DNA from: Cochliopodium minus
Taxonomy: Eukaryota; Discosea; Himatismenida; Cochliopodiidae
Length of the DNA: 62,751 nt
Assembly (NCBI GenBank): GCA_024220525.1
Contig: JAMYWO010000080.1
Span: forward strand, 1 to 62,751
Direction: 5' to 3'
The notes under the pieces are model-generated. The model was not told the origin of the DNA. It saw only the letters and a list, made by a program, of their open reading frames with translations, and made no database searches. Positions 22,801-34,395 of this stretch are shown here, in pieces (the first letter of the stretch is position 1; each line of letters starts with the position of its first letter). The position numbers and the translations under genes are program-made.

Positions 22801-25733
22801 GAAATACGTTGTGCAAAATATCCTTTTCAAATTTGCAATAGACACAAGTGGCTTATTTAATGGAGATGATGAAAAAGCGATGAAAATAGCAGGACGTAAA
22901 AAATAAAATAAAAATAAATCAAAAATCAAAAAAAAATAAATATAAAGAAAATAAAAAAAATAAAAAAAATAAAAAAAATAAAAAAATAAAAAATAAAAAA
23001 ATCAAAAAATACAAAAATACAAAATATTTTATTAAAATAAAAATAAAAGTAAAAATAAAAATAATTTTTTTTGAACAGATGATTTAAAGGGATTAAAAGC
23101 TCACTTTTCCACGAGAGTGAAGGGTCTTCATTATCCTCTTACCACTTTAATCGATTACAAGGGTTATAGACTGGTTGCACAAGCTCTTCTGCCTATTGAC
23201 ACTGAAACTATTATTTATGGGTCCAATGGTGAACATAAATAAAATAAAATATGAAGAATAAAAAATAAAAAGAATAAAAACTAAAAATAAAATAAAATAA
23301 AAATAAAAAATAAAAAATAATTTTTTTTTTAGATGGAGCGAAAACTATACATACATCCAACAAGGAAATAAATGGATACATCAAGAAAGTTAGTGAATAC
23401 TTAAATTTGAAAGAACACGAAGTGGGTATTTCAAATAAACTTGTATACAGTTGTGTCGATTTGGAGGGGCATTATTCAAAAGAAGATGACAGGTAAAAAA
23501 AAAAAAATTTTAAAAAAAATTTTAAAAAATTATATTAATTTTATATTAATTTTAAAATATAAAGAATGTATTGTGTCGATTTTTCTCGTACGATGCCTTG
23601 CACTTTGCCAGATAAATTTAAAGGAAGATCTTGTCATTTGTATTGTTTATTTAGTAAAATGAAAATTTTTTTTAAATTTAAATTATTTAATTAATAACAC
23701 AATTATTCTTTTTTTCATCAGGAACTGGTAAATAAAAAATAAAAAAATTTTAATTTCAATTAATATTTTTTATTTTAATTTCAATTTTTATTTTTATTTT
23801 TTGTTGGAATTAGAATTTTTGTTGAATTGGAAGCTTTTTCCTCTGTGCTCTGATTCTTTCTCTAATTTTTTGAGGAGTCAGAATGACTCTGAAATTCACA
23901 AAATGGAAATTGCTTTTACAACTAAATTTTTGAGGACTGTAAAAAAAAAAAAATATTATTTTATTTTAAATTATTTAGTTTTTATTTATTATTTTTATTT
24001 TATTATTGAATAATCTACGAAAAAAAATTTTTATTCAAATAGTTTCACATGGCTAATTGTAGTGTACAGTTGATCAAAATGTTGGAGAGACACATAGAAC
24101 TCCACAATTCTCTGGAAAATATGAACATCACAGAAGTTTTACATTCCAAAGGAATAAACATCAGATATATGGTAAAATAAAAAATAATTAAAAAAAAAAT
24201 AATTAAAAAATAAAATAATTAAAAAATAAAATAAAAAATATTAAAACTTAAAATAAAATAAAATAAATAAATAATACATAAAATAAAAATAAAAAATAAT
24301 TAAAAATAATTAAAAATTAGGGTTTACTTTCTAAATACATGAAAGATCATCCCCTCAAAATCTTCCTCACACTCGAAATGGTTTCAAGATGCATCAAAAA
24401 CGACATAAGAAAGATTCTGAGAATGGAGATGAAAGAGATTAAGAAGGTGTTAAACAAGCCCTACATGGTCTCCGTCGTGCAGTTTTTGAACATGGTCTTT
24501 TCCAACAACGATGACACAGAGTATTGGGAGATGCATGTTAGAGACAAGTTGAGATCTAGATTTGAGTTTGAGTTTGACCATCAAAATTTAAAACAAAAAA
24601 TTTTTGAAATAACTAGATTGAATCCTTTGTATCCTAAATGTAACATGGATGGAAGGTTTTAAAAAAAAATTTTTTTAATATTTTTATTTTTATTTATTTT
24701 TTTGTTTTTTTTTTTTAAATTGTTTTTTAATTTGTTTTTTAAAAATTTTTTTATTTAATATTTTATTTATTTTTTTTTAGGTATTACATTCTCAAACGAT
24801 TACAAATGATGACAGGAATCAAGTTCACAAAAACTTTCAACAATTTGTTAAAGACAGAACCCAACATCTTCCTCAACAACCCCATCTTCGATGAGTCAGA
24901 TCTCTCTTCTTTCAAAGAAAGGATGAAACCTTTAGACGTCATTAGTTTGACAACTGGGTTCATTTACAAGTAAAAAAATTAATTTTTTTTTTTTAAAATT
25001 TTTAAAATGTAAATCAATTTTTAAAAAACTTAGTACAAGTGCAATGACTAAAGAATCTAATGGTAAAATATCAATTTATTTTTATTTTTATTTCCAAAAA
25101 AAAAAATTAAAAATTCTTTTACATCTTTCATCTTTGATAGGATCATATTTATCTGCTTTGCACTTTTACGAAAAAGCTATCATAGCTTTCAAAAACGGAC
25201 TAAATTCAAACCCACTGGACTTTGACACGTTGATCAACTTGGCAAACTGTCTAACAAAAACATCAAAGCTAAAACGTAAAAATGAATTGTTCATATTTAA
25301 TTTTTAATTTTTTTAATTATTTTTATTATTTTTTATTATTTTCATTTTTATTTTTTATATTTTTTATATTTTTTTATATTATCAATTAGTTGCGCTCAAA
25401 AATAAATCGAGAAGGTTGGATGCAGTGGAAAAAAACTCTTCGGAAATAATAGAAGCAAGAGACTACTTCCTTAGAGCACTTGAAACAAGACCAAACGACC
25501 CCACCAGCCATCATAACTACGCCAAATTCCTCGAAAAAACGGACGAGATGAACGAAGCGGAACTTTCCTATCTTACTTCCCTCAATTTGAATCCCAATTC
25601 CATCCCCACTCTCATTGATTATGGCAACTTCTTGCAGATAAGGAATTTGGATGATGATCATATTGTTTCTCAGAAGATTTTTGATCGTGTTGGAAGCATC
25701 AAATTGAAGATACAACAGCATCATCTAAACTGA
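19802..25733 (+). CDS. RGS - CLU - TPR fusion protein
   Basis: Seventeen exons, 1489 residues: 19802-21001, 21056-21670, 21720-22299, 22387-22656, 22733-22734, 22784-22895, 23079-23228, 23333-23492, 23565-23653, 23722-23727, 23814-23938, 24043-24171, 24321-24655, 24781-24969, 25034-25062, 25141-25275, 25390-25733. Residues 1-340 are Lys/Glu-rich and disordered. An RGS-like domain (about 350-490; NYFLAWIDIFKYVEQI, Y-x-TYFLDTSRKFL, IESILFDSLNQFLL) would act on G-alpha subunits. A segment with five GYS repeats (KKEYIGYSNPS type) follows. Then comes the central CLU domain (FKFAIDTSGLFNGDDEKAMK, LKGLKAHF, LIDYKGYRLVAQALLPI, VDLEGHYS, CVDFSRTMP, LHSKGINIRYMG), as in CLU/CLUH/CluA. The end has about three TPR repeats (YEKAIIAFKNGLNSNPLDF and two more). 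CLU proteins bind mRNAs for mitochondrial proteins and control mitochondrial distribution; joining RGS to this is not an architecture I know. Confidence 0.8.
21960..22280 (+). repeat. Coding GYS-motif repeats in the RGS-CLU protein
   Basis: Five degenerate repeats inside the third exon: KKEFIGYSS, KKEAMLGYSNPYS, KKEYIGYSNPSEGGYSN, KRDYIGYSDPSAG and KRDYLGYSN. Each has two basic residues, an acidic or small residue, then GYS followed by Asn/Asp-Pro. The pattern suggests a low-complexity linker with repeated Tyr/Ser sites; function unknown. Confidence 0.75.
22733..22734 (+). other. Candidate 2-nt microexon (GT)
   Basis: Exon 4 of the RGS-CLU g​ene ends one base into a codon (22656) and the CLU exon at 22784 starts in phase 0, so two bases are missing. 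The only internal AG in the 127-base gap is followed by GTGTAAAA, where GT can be a 2-base exon with its own 5' splice site GTAAAA. Using it gives LGGIIGGEKY in frame and makes the total g​ene length divisible by three. Confidence 0.5.
23722..23727 (+). other. 6-nt microexon (GAACTG)
   Basis: Flanked by TCATCAG and GTAAATAA. It joins ...CLFR to EFLLNW and restores the CLU-family segment equivalent to LLRPEL in CLUH; the phase fits on both sides. Skipping it would break the frame. Confidence 0.65.
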
Positions 25734-26070
25734 TATAATTGATCAATTTTCCCTTAAAAAGTGTTTTCTCCTTTGTTTATTAAATTTTTAAATATCAACT
25801 AAAAATCATCAGATGTCCTTTGAATCAATTGAATTGATAAAAGCATTTTATTGTAATTAATTTTCATTGTTTTTGTGAGAAAATATTATCCTTTATTCTC
25901 TTTTCTCCTTTCTTTATCCTTCTTTCCTTTTATCCAAAAGCATATATATATATTTTTTTTATTTTTTTTCTTCTTTTTTCTCAAAATAAATTAAAATAAA
26001 ATCAATACTGTTTTCTACAAACAGACAAGTACTATTTATTTATTTATAAAACCAATCAAATCATCATAAA
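25734..26070. other. Intergenic region between RGS-CLU and importin genes
   Basis: 337 bases of AT-rich sequence with an (AT)n run and T tracts. No coding exon or RNA g​ene was recognised. It must hold the 3' end of the RGS-CLU g​ene and the promoter of the importin g​ene. Confidence 0.4.
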
Positions 26071-29000
26071 ATGAGCAATCAACCTTCAATGGAACAAATT
26101 TTAAATGCAATTCTTTCTGTCGATAAGAACGTGAGAGAACAGGCAGAAAAATATTTTGAACAAATTAAACAAACAAATCCAAATGCATTAACAACAGAAT
26201 TGTTGAGAGTATGTCAATTTGCTCAAGAGGATCATGTATGTGTTCTTTTTTTAACAAATATGAAAAGGATATTTATAAAAAGTTTTTTATTGTGATTTTA
26301 TTTATTATACTGATAAATATTTAATTCTCAAAGTAAATATAACGGAATATGCTAATAATGACTATATAAAATCTCCAAAAAGTATATATTGAAACAATTC
26401 ATAATCAAATATAAATTAGTTTATATTAATTTTCCTACTATATTCTTAATACTATTTTTTGACATGATTTAGATCAAAGATATGGCAGCAGTATTGATCA
26501 GAAGAATTATTACACAAGATGAATCATTATGGAAGGTATTAGACAACAATACAAGAACAATTGTAAAAGGTCAATTGATCGAAGCAATTAAATCTATAAC
26601 AGCAATGAAAACAAGAAGAAAATTATGCGATACTGTCTCAGAAGTAGCAATGGTCATTTTTGCGGAAAAACAAGAGCCTGCAAAAGAATGGCCTGAATTA
26701 GTTCAATTTTTGTTTGATTGTGCTAAATCATCCTCCCATAAAGGTAAAAGATTGAAAATATAATCTGAATATCTCATTATATTCTTACAAACCTAATAAC
26801 AATGATATTAATCTCTTTTTAAGATTGATAAAGCATTATATAACCTATATTATCAATTTTTCCCTTTGATTTTTCATCTTATTCCCATTTCATTTGATTT
26901 CTTTTTCTTTAATCTTCAACTTAACTCTTTCTAATTCTACACAGATGTCGCATTGACCATCTTTACCCAAATGGCTTTGTTCCTCAAAGAAGTAGTGGAG
27001 CAAAACTCCATGTCACTCAAGAACTTCTTCGTCACCTCTCTCCAAGACAAAAACCCACAAATCAAGTAAAATTTCTTTCTTTTATTTAAATTGTTCTAAT
27101 TCTTCTCCTTCAAAAAAAAGATTGGCTGCTTTGAATGCTATCACTTGTTACATTGGCTCTGAAGTTTTCTCACAAGAAGTTGTTTTTGAATTGCAAAAAT
27201 CTTTGTCAGACATGATCAATGTCATTGGAGCACTCCTCAAAGAAAATCACGAGGATGAGGCAAGAACCTGCATGGGTGCTTTAATCGAACTTGCCACTGA
27301 ATTTCCTTCTTTCTACAAAACACAAATCAACATGATCATTCAAATGTTCATTCAAATTGCTACTTCCAAATCTTTAGAAGGTGATTTCTTTGAATTTTTT
27401 TAATTATTTCTTTTGAATTTTTATTTTTTCTTTTGAATACTTTTTTCTTCATTTTTTTTATTTTTTATTTTAAAAAGATACAACCAGACAACTTGCATTA
27501 GAATTTCTAGTCTCCATCGCAGAAAACAACCCAGCAATGCTCCGTAAAGCACAAAACGGAGTCCCATCATTGATCCAACTCATCGTCACCTTTATGTTGG
27601 AGCTCCAAGATGATGAAGAATGGATCAACAGCAAAGACGAAACCTCCTTGGAAATCACTAACTACGATGTGGGTTCCGAATCTCTCGATAGATGCTCCAG
27701 ATCTTTGACAGGAAAGAGTGTCTTCCCTTTTTTGATAAAGGCTGTTCCTCAATTGCTTTCCAATAAATCCAACTGGGTTCATAGATATGTTGGTCAACAA
27801 ATTCTTTGCATCATGGGTGATGCTTGTGAGGAACAACTCAAACAAGTTTTGTGTAATATTCTTTTTGAAGATATCTTTTTACTCTTTTATTTTATTTTTA
27901 TTTGGATATTATGATTATAAACACATTTTAATTTTTGAATTTAAAATGAGAAATTCTTTCAGCCATTAATTTTATGAATATCCATCTTTAAAATATTTTT
28001 AAAAAACTTATAAAAGTTTTGTTTTGTTCTCATTTAACCATTTTTTTTTTAATCTTAATTTTCCAACAGCAAATGCCTTACAAATGATTTTGGGAGGATG
28101 CAGCGATGAACACCCAAGAGTCAGGTACGCTGCTTGCAACACCTTGGCCCAACTCTGCTCAGACTTTCAACCAGTCTTCCAAAGAGACTACCCTGAACAA
28201 ATCGTTAACGCTTTCATCAGCATGATGAAGGATCCTATCCCTAAAATTGCTGCTCACGGTGCTTCTTCCGTAGTGAACTTTTGCGAGGGTGTCAAAGCTA
28301 AATACGTTGAAAAGGTAAAAAAATATTTTTATTTTTACATATTTGATCTTTTGTTTATTTTTCATTTGGATATTATGATTATAAACACACTTTAGTTTTG
28401 AATTTAAAATGAGAAATTCTTTCAGCCATTAATTTTATGAACATCCATCTTTAAAATATTTTTCATTATCATTTTATCATTGTTTTTTGTTTTGTTCTCA
28501 TTTAATTTTTTTAGTGGGTTGACCCTTTCATGCAAGTTCTTTTGGTAATGTTGCAAGGAGGAAAGTTGATTGTACAAGAAGAAGTCTTGTCCGCAATAGC
28601 ATCTCTAGCTCTCACTGTTAAGAATTCTTTCAGTAAAATTTTTTCTTCTTCCTTTTTTTTTTGTTCATTTTATTAATTTTGTAAAATTTCATTTATTTTT
28701 AGTTGGTTATTATGACAAATTGATGCCTTTGTTGAAGAACATTCTCAAGAACGCAACAGGAAAGGAGTTAAGACAACTCAGAGGTAAAGCCATTGAATGT
28801 GTCACCATGATGGCTGTCGCAGTAGGAAAGGAAAAGTTCATGCAAGACGCAAAATACATCATCGAAGTTTTAGTAGAAGTAAAAATAAAAAAACTAAAAC
28901 ACTTTGTTGATTTTCATTTAAATAATTTTTTTTTAAAAAAAATTCATTTAAAAGGTTCAAAAAGGTAATATGGAACCAGATGATCCACAAATTTCATTCA

Positions 29001-31612
29001 TGCTCCAAGCTTGGGCAAGACTTTGCAAAATTTTGGGAGATGACTTTTCCAGCCTTTTGCCAGTCGTCATGCCTCCTCTCTTCAAGAGTGCTTCCCAACA
29101 CGTCGAAGCTAAGATCGCAACAAACTTGGAAACCTACGAAGAGATGAGACAAGAAGGTTGGGAATTTGTTCCTCTCGCAAACCAATCCTTAGGTAAGAAA
29201 ATTACTTTTTTATTTCATTAATTTTCTTTGAATATTCCACTTTAATTTATTTTCATTTTGATGGAATCTTTGTTTTTTGTTTTTAAATTATGATAATATT
29301 TCAAAAAATGATGCACAATTTTTATAATTATTGAGAGTTAAAAACTCATTGATTCTACATCTTTCGGGTCTGAAATGAAATATTATCATAACATTTTTTT
29401 TTCATTTTTTTTTATTTTTATTTTCATTTTTTAAAAAATCAAAATAGGTGTCAAAACCTCCATTTTGGAAGAAAAAGCTACGGCAGTACACATGATTCAA
29501 CTCTACGCAACAAATTTGAAGGAAGTGTTGATCCCATACGTCAAACAATCTGTCGAGATCTGTTTACCCCTTCTCCACTTCTACTTCAGTGATGAAGTAA
29601 GAAATAACGCTGCTACTGCCATGGGTCCTCTCATGTGCAGTGCTGTTGAAAATGCAAAGAAAAATCCTACGTAAAAATTTTTAATATTTTTAAACTTTGA
29701 TTATTTTGTTTTATTTAATATTTTTAATTTTTTATCTATTTTTTTTTGTTCACTTTTTTACATTTTATTTGTTGGTCATATTTTTCTTATTAAATGATGA
29801 TTTCAGGCATTTGTCTTAATTCTTTGCAGACAACTCTGAGCTACCTTTTAAAATTTCTGATTTAAAAAATTTTGACCTCATATTTTTTTTCATCATATTA
29901 TTTTGTTTTTTACTGATTTTGTTTAAATAATTTATTTTTATAGTGAACAAAACAAGTTGTTCGTACAAACAATGTGGAACTTGATCTTGCCAGAAATGTT
30001 GGAGTGTATAGTAAAGGAAATCTCCATCGAAGTATTGTCCATCAAAATTGACGGTTTGACCGCTGTCTTCAACGAAGTAGACGCAAAGTAAAAACAATCT
30101 TTTCTTATCATTTTGTTAATTATCATATTGTTTTATTTTTTATTTTTTGATTTAATTTATTTTTTTTTTTATTTATTTAATTTATTTTTTTTGAAAAAAA
30201 AAAAAGAGTATTGACAGAAAAACAAATGCAAGAAATCTCAGAGATTTTTATTAAGATTGCAACAAAGATGTTCTCTAGAAGAGATAAAAGAAACTTGAAG
30301 AAAAAGTCTGTTGACTGTGACGAGGAAGAGGCAATCCTCATTGAAGACGAAAACAAAGCAGAAGAAGACTTGTTGACTTCTTTGACTGAATGGAATGGTT
30401 CCATCATCAAACATCACGGTGTCCCTTGGTTCCAATTAATTGCGAACCAGTAAAAAAATAATAAATAATTATTTTTTTAAATTATTTATTATTTTTTTAA
30501 ATTATTTATTATTTTTTTAAATTATTTATTATTTTTTTAAATTATTTATTATTTTTTAAAAATTATTTATTATTTTTTGTTTTATTATTTTTTTAAATTA
30601 TTTCAGATTTTTGTTTTATTATTTTTTTGCTTACTTTTTTATATTTTATTTGTTGGTCATATTTTTCTTATTAAATGATGATTTCAGGCATTTGTCTTAA
30701 TTCTTTGCAGACAACTCTGAGCTACCTTTTAAAATTTCTGATTTAAAAAATTTTGACCTCATATTTTTATTCATCATATTATTTCGTTTTTTTTTTTGTT
30801 TTTGAAAGATTAATTCTGATTATTTTTTTATTCTTAAAAGAGTTTCACCTATGATGAAAAAGATGTTTGAAGAAGATAGTCTTATGACAGATAAAATAAG
30901 TGGAGTTTGTTTGTTTGACGATTTCTTAGAGTATGCTTCCCCAACTTCCCACCCTCTCTTCGACATGTTCTTCAGTCAATTCTTTCCTTTATGTGCAAGC
31001 GAGAATGATGCATTAAGACAAGCATGCGTTTATGGAATTGGAATTTTGGTAATTTAAAATAAATAATCAAACTAAAAAATAAATAAAATAAAATAAATTA
31101 ATTTCATTATTTTTTTTAAGGCACAAAAAGCTGAACAAAAATTTTCACCATATGTTACACAAGCTTTGAATGTTTTGGTGCAAATCATTAATGCTCCTCA
31201 ATCTAGAGATATCAAAAACGTCTATCCCACCGAAAACGCTATCGCAGCTGTCGGTAAATTCCTCTTGTATCGTTCCAAGGAAATCGAAAACGAAAAGGTT
31301 ATGAGCGCTTACGTTTCTTTCTTGCCTGTAATGGAAGATAAAATCGAATCTAAAGTCACTTATGATCAACTTTGTATTTTTATTGAAAAACAACATCCTA
31401 ATATTTGGGGAAATAACTTTTCAAATGCCAACAAAATTGTTGAGATCCTTGTTACCATTTATGACAGTGATTTGATTGATAAAGCTATTTCTTTGAGAGT
31501 TCAAACCATCCTCAAAAACATTGGAAGAATCATTCCACAACAAGTTGCCCAAAACGCTTTTGGTGCTCTTGCTCAAATCCTTCAAGTTAAATGCCAAAAC
31601 ATTTTGAAATAA
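26071..31612 (+). CDS. IPO5: Importin-5 / karyopherin beta-3 (Kap121 family)
   Basis: Fourteen exons, 1092 residues (human IPO5 is about 1097): 26071-26235, 26473-26743, 26945-27065, 27121-27380, 27478-27852, 28070-28314, 28515-28632, 28703-28878, 28955-29192, 29448-29670, 29944-30087, 30207-30449, 30841-31048, 31121-31612. It is a HEAT-repeat nuclear import receptor that binds cargo such as ribosomal proteins and histones and is released by RanGTP. Recognisable blocks are EDHIKDMAAVLIRR, HPRVRYAACNTLAQL, KELRQLRGKAIECV, AVGKEKFMQDA, DPQISFMLQAWARLCKILG, GVCLFDDFLEYASP, RQACVYGIGIL and NVYPTENAIAAVGK. Several introns are unusually rich in ordered sequence: intron 9 carries a likely snoRNA, introns 5 and 6 share one element, introns 10 and 12 another. 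Host genes in the translation or nuclear-transport class are typical homes for intronic snoRNAs. Confidence 0.95.
27904..27983 (+). ncRNA. Duplicated intronic element B, copy 1 (possible small RNA)
   Basis: Lies in importin intron 5. It is bounded by the inverted repeat GGATATT ... AATATCC, with ATGATTA just inside the 5' arm and ATGA just inside the 3' arm, reminiscent of imperfect C and D boxes. The core (about 97 bases including flanks) is nearly identical to 28368-28446 in the next intron, although the rest of the two introns differs. No guide match was recognised. Confidence 0.35.
28368..28446 (+). ncRNA. Duplicated intronic element B, copy 2 (possible small RNA)
   Basis: Lies in importin intron 6, nearly identical to the copy at 27904-27983; the shared core includes TTCAGCCATTAATTTTATGA. 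One arm of the terminal stem has changed (AACATCC instead of AATATCC), which weakens pairing. Confidence 0.35.
29290..29389 (+). ncRNA. Likely box C/D snoRNA in importin intron 9
   Basis: A 100-base unit with a perfect 14-bp terminal stem (ATGATAATATTTCA at 29290-29303, TGAAATATTATCAT at 29376-29389), a C-like box ATGATGC (29308-29314) and a D box CTGA (29370-29373) just inside the stem. The 12 bases right before the D box, CATCTTTCGGGT, are exactly complementary to ACCCGAAAGATG, a segment I recall as highly conserved in eukaryotic LSU rRNA and known to carry guided 2'-O-methyl groups. By the D+5 rule the methylated residue would be the G of ACCCG. An internal hairpin (GAGTT, AACTC) separates the boxes. 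The C box has one mismatch to RTGATGA. Confidence 0.72.
29752..29914 (+). ncRNA. Duplicated intronic element A, copy 1 (possible snoRNA)
   Basis: About 160 bases in importin intron 10, repeated almost exactly in intron 12 (30633-30785). It contains a perfect C box ATGATGA (29794-29800) and two CTGA motifs (29836-29839 and 29857-29860). Conservation between two otherwise unlike introns suggests a retained RNA or a recent duplication. The terminal stem is weak, so the snoRNA reading is tentative. Confidence 0.42.
30465..30600. repeat. Short tandem repeat in importin intron 12
   Basis: About five to six copies of a unit close to TTTTTTAAATTATTTATTA, entirely A and T. It is simple sequence inside an intron with no coding role. 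Confidence 0.75.
30633..30785 (+). ncRNA. Duplicated intronic element A, copy 2 (possible snoRNA)
   Basis: Second copy of the element at 29752-29914, in importin intron 12, with the same ATGATGA and both CTGA motifs and only scattered differences. It follows a short tandem array at about 30465-30560 (unit roughly TTTTTTAAATTATTTATTA). Confidence 0.42.
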
Positions 31613-31745
31613 AAATTTTTTGACATTTTTTTTTTCCTTTTTAAATTATTTGATTAAATAAAAAAAAATTTTACAAAAAACAAAGTTTTTTTCTTTCTTT
31701 TTTTATATTTTATATAATTTTTATTTTTCGAAAATATTTTTTTTT

Positions 31746-34395
31746 TTATTTATTTTGAGAATGGAATTGTTCGATTCTCTCTTCCAACAAAGGTCTGAAA
31801 TGTCTGATCAAACCTTGAACAGGCCAAGCAGCAGCATCACCCAAAGCACAAATGGTATGACCATCAATTTGATAACTGAGTTCCAACAATTGATCAATTT
31901 CGCTGAGTTTAGCATTACCCTTCAACATTCTGTCCATCATAGAAGACAACCATGGGACACCTTCTCTGCAAGGAGTACATTGACCACAACTCTCGTGTTT
32001 GTAGAACTTGGAGAATCTAGCAATTGCTTCAATTACATCAGTAGATTTGTCCATAACAATAACTGCAGCAGTACCCTTTTAAAAAGAAAAATAAGTTTTT
32101 AATTTTTTTTTTTAAAGAATTATTTTTCTCACCAAACCACTTTTCACTTTGACCAAAGCATCAAAGTCCATCAAAACATCGTTACAAATACTTTGGGGAA
32201 TGATAGGAACAGAAGATCCACCTTCACAACAAAAAAAAATAAAAATAAAAAATAAAAAAAAAAAATTCATTTACCAGGAACTATTCCCAACAAGTTGTCC
32301 CATCCACCTCTTACTCCACCAGCATGTTTTTCAATGAGTTCACGAAGAGGGATGCTCATTTCTTCTTCGACGGTGATAGGATTGTTGACGTGTCCAGAAA
32401 TAGCAAACAATTTAGTTCCGCTGTTGTTTTTTCTTCCGAAAGATGAGAACCAATCTCCTCCTCTAAGAAAAAATTTGTTTTTTAATAAAATTTAGTTCAT
32501 TAAAAAAAAAATTCTAAATTAAAAAAAAATAAAATAATTAAAAATTCAAAATAAGAGATTAAGGGTTGATAATTTTTTTATTTACCTTCTACAAATAGTT
32601 GGAGCCACAGCAACAGTTTCAACGTTAGTTACTAAAAAAAAATTTGAGGAATAAAAAAATGAATAAAAATAAATGAAATAAAAATAAATAAAATAAAATT
32701 TAATTAAAAATAAATAAAAATAAAACAATTTAATCAAAACAAAAATATTTTTTTTTTGAATATGTCAATTACCAGTGGTTGGACAACCGTACAAACCAAC
32801 ATTGGCAGGGAAAGGAGGTTTCAATCTAGGTTTACCAGGCTTTCCTTCGAGACTTTCAATCAAGGAGGTCTCCTCTCCACAAATGTATGCTCCTGCTCCT
32901 GCGTGAACATAGATGTCCATGTCCCATCCTGATCCCGCTGCGTTCTTACCGAGTAATCCTAAAATGCAAAGAAAAGAATAAAAAGAAAATTAGAAAATTA
33001 GTCAAACAAAAAAAAAATGATCTTTTTTGGGATGAAAAGTTATTTATTCTTTAATCAAAAAAGATTTGATAAATTGATTGATGATGAATAAATAATCATT
33101 GAGATCAATTTCATAAGGAGAAATCAAAATGTCTGGACACAAATTTTTGACAAGATAAAAAAATAAAACATCGATATTTTGGAGATTTTAACCTCAAATA
33201 TAAATATAATTGTAATTTTTATTTTGTGTTGGAAAATGCAAATAATTCTCGTTATGTACATGAATTTGATTGGCAAATATTCAATTTGAAGATAAATTTT
33301 AATGATACAAGATCTTGAGAATAGAGATGATATATTAAGATATAAAGAATATATTTGAAGATATAAAGATAAATAAAGTATGTAAAAGAATAAATGAGAA
33401 TAAAGAACAAATAAGAATAGAAATGAAAGAATCTCCTACCAGTTTTATAACATTCCTGAATAGCGTTATTCAAGGCTTCAATTTCTCTATAAAATTCTCC
33501 TCTCACATAAATATATGTTTTGTGAGCTCCCATCGCATGCCCTGCAAGGAGACAACCCTCCAACAAGGTGTGAGGATCATGTCTCATGATCTCTCTGTCT
33601 TTGCAGGTACCAGGCTCTCCCTCATCAGCATTGATGACGAGATAATGAGGTCTTCCATCATTCACCTTTGGCATAAAGGACCATTTCAATCCACTAAATA
33701 GAAAATGAAGAAAAAATTATTTAATATATTAGGTGAAATGAAGATTTTTTTTTGATATGGAATCTTATATAATCTCAAATAAATTATCTTCTTCAATTGC
33801 ATTTGTGAAATAAGAAAAATGTTAATTTGAAAGAATTTCATGAATATCATTTGAAAGATATTATCAAAATGGTGATAATAATTTATGATCATATATGAAA
33901 AATATAAATAATAATAAAAATTTTTTTCATTGAGGAGATTTTTGATTCATAAAATTTTTTTGTTGAGTTTATATTTACCTTGGGAAACCTGCTCCTCCTC
34001 TGCCTCTCAATCCAGATTTTTTTACCTCATTGATGATCCAATCTCTCCCTTTATTTATTATATCTTTGGTTTTATACCAATGACCCTGTATTTAGGTTAT
34101 AAAAATGAAATAAGATAGAATATAAAAGATAAAGGTAATTATAATTATACCCTTTTTAATGCACCTTTCAAGGTCAATTCATGCTCTCCATATAAATTAG
34201 TGAAAATTCTATCTTTATCTTTCAATCCTCCATACTTTCTATTACTTTGTATGAACAAATTTTGTGCAAAGCTATTTTTAACTGTTTATATATATTTATA
34301 AAATAATCATTTAGTTAAAGTCAATAAGAGTATAAGAATAGAAATATACAGCTTTTGAAGGTCTTTTTTTGAAAGTTCTTGGAAAGATTCTTCAT
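31746..34395 (-). CDS. NDUFV1: Complex I 51-kDa subunit (NADH dehydrogenase flavoprotein 1)
   Basis: Nine exons, 458 residues: 34350-34395, 34151-34281, 33979-34085, 33440-33693, 32773-32958, 32586-32631, 32275-32462, 32133-32221, 31746-32075. It is the NADH- and FMN-binding entry subunit of respiratory complex I in the mitochondrial matrix. Seen are the N-terminal presequence rich in Lys, Ser, Asn and Phe without acidic residues, [11 protein letters not shown] (NADH site), [16 protein letters not shown] (FMN site), [13 protein letters not shown], and the N3 4Fe-4S ligands SCGQCTPC plus the Cys of [12 protein letters not shown]. All ligands are intact, so an aerobic or at least complex I-bearing mitochondrion is implied. 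One exon is only 46 bases long. Confidence 0.95.

Noticed and set aside
23260-23330. AAATAAA-type tracts as possible replication origins
   Set aside because: Such tracts occur in most introns and intergenic regions here, so they carry no specific signal.
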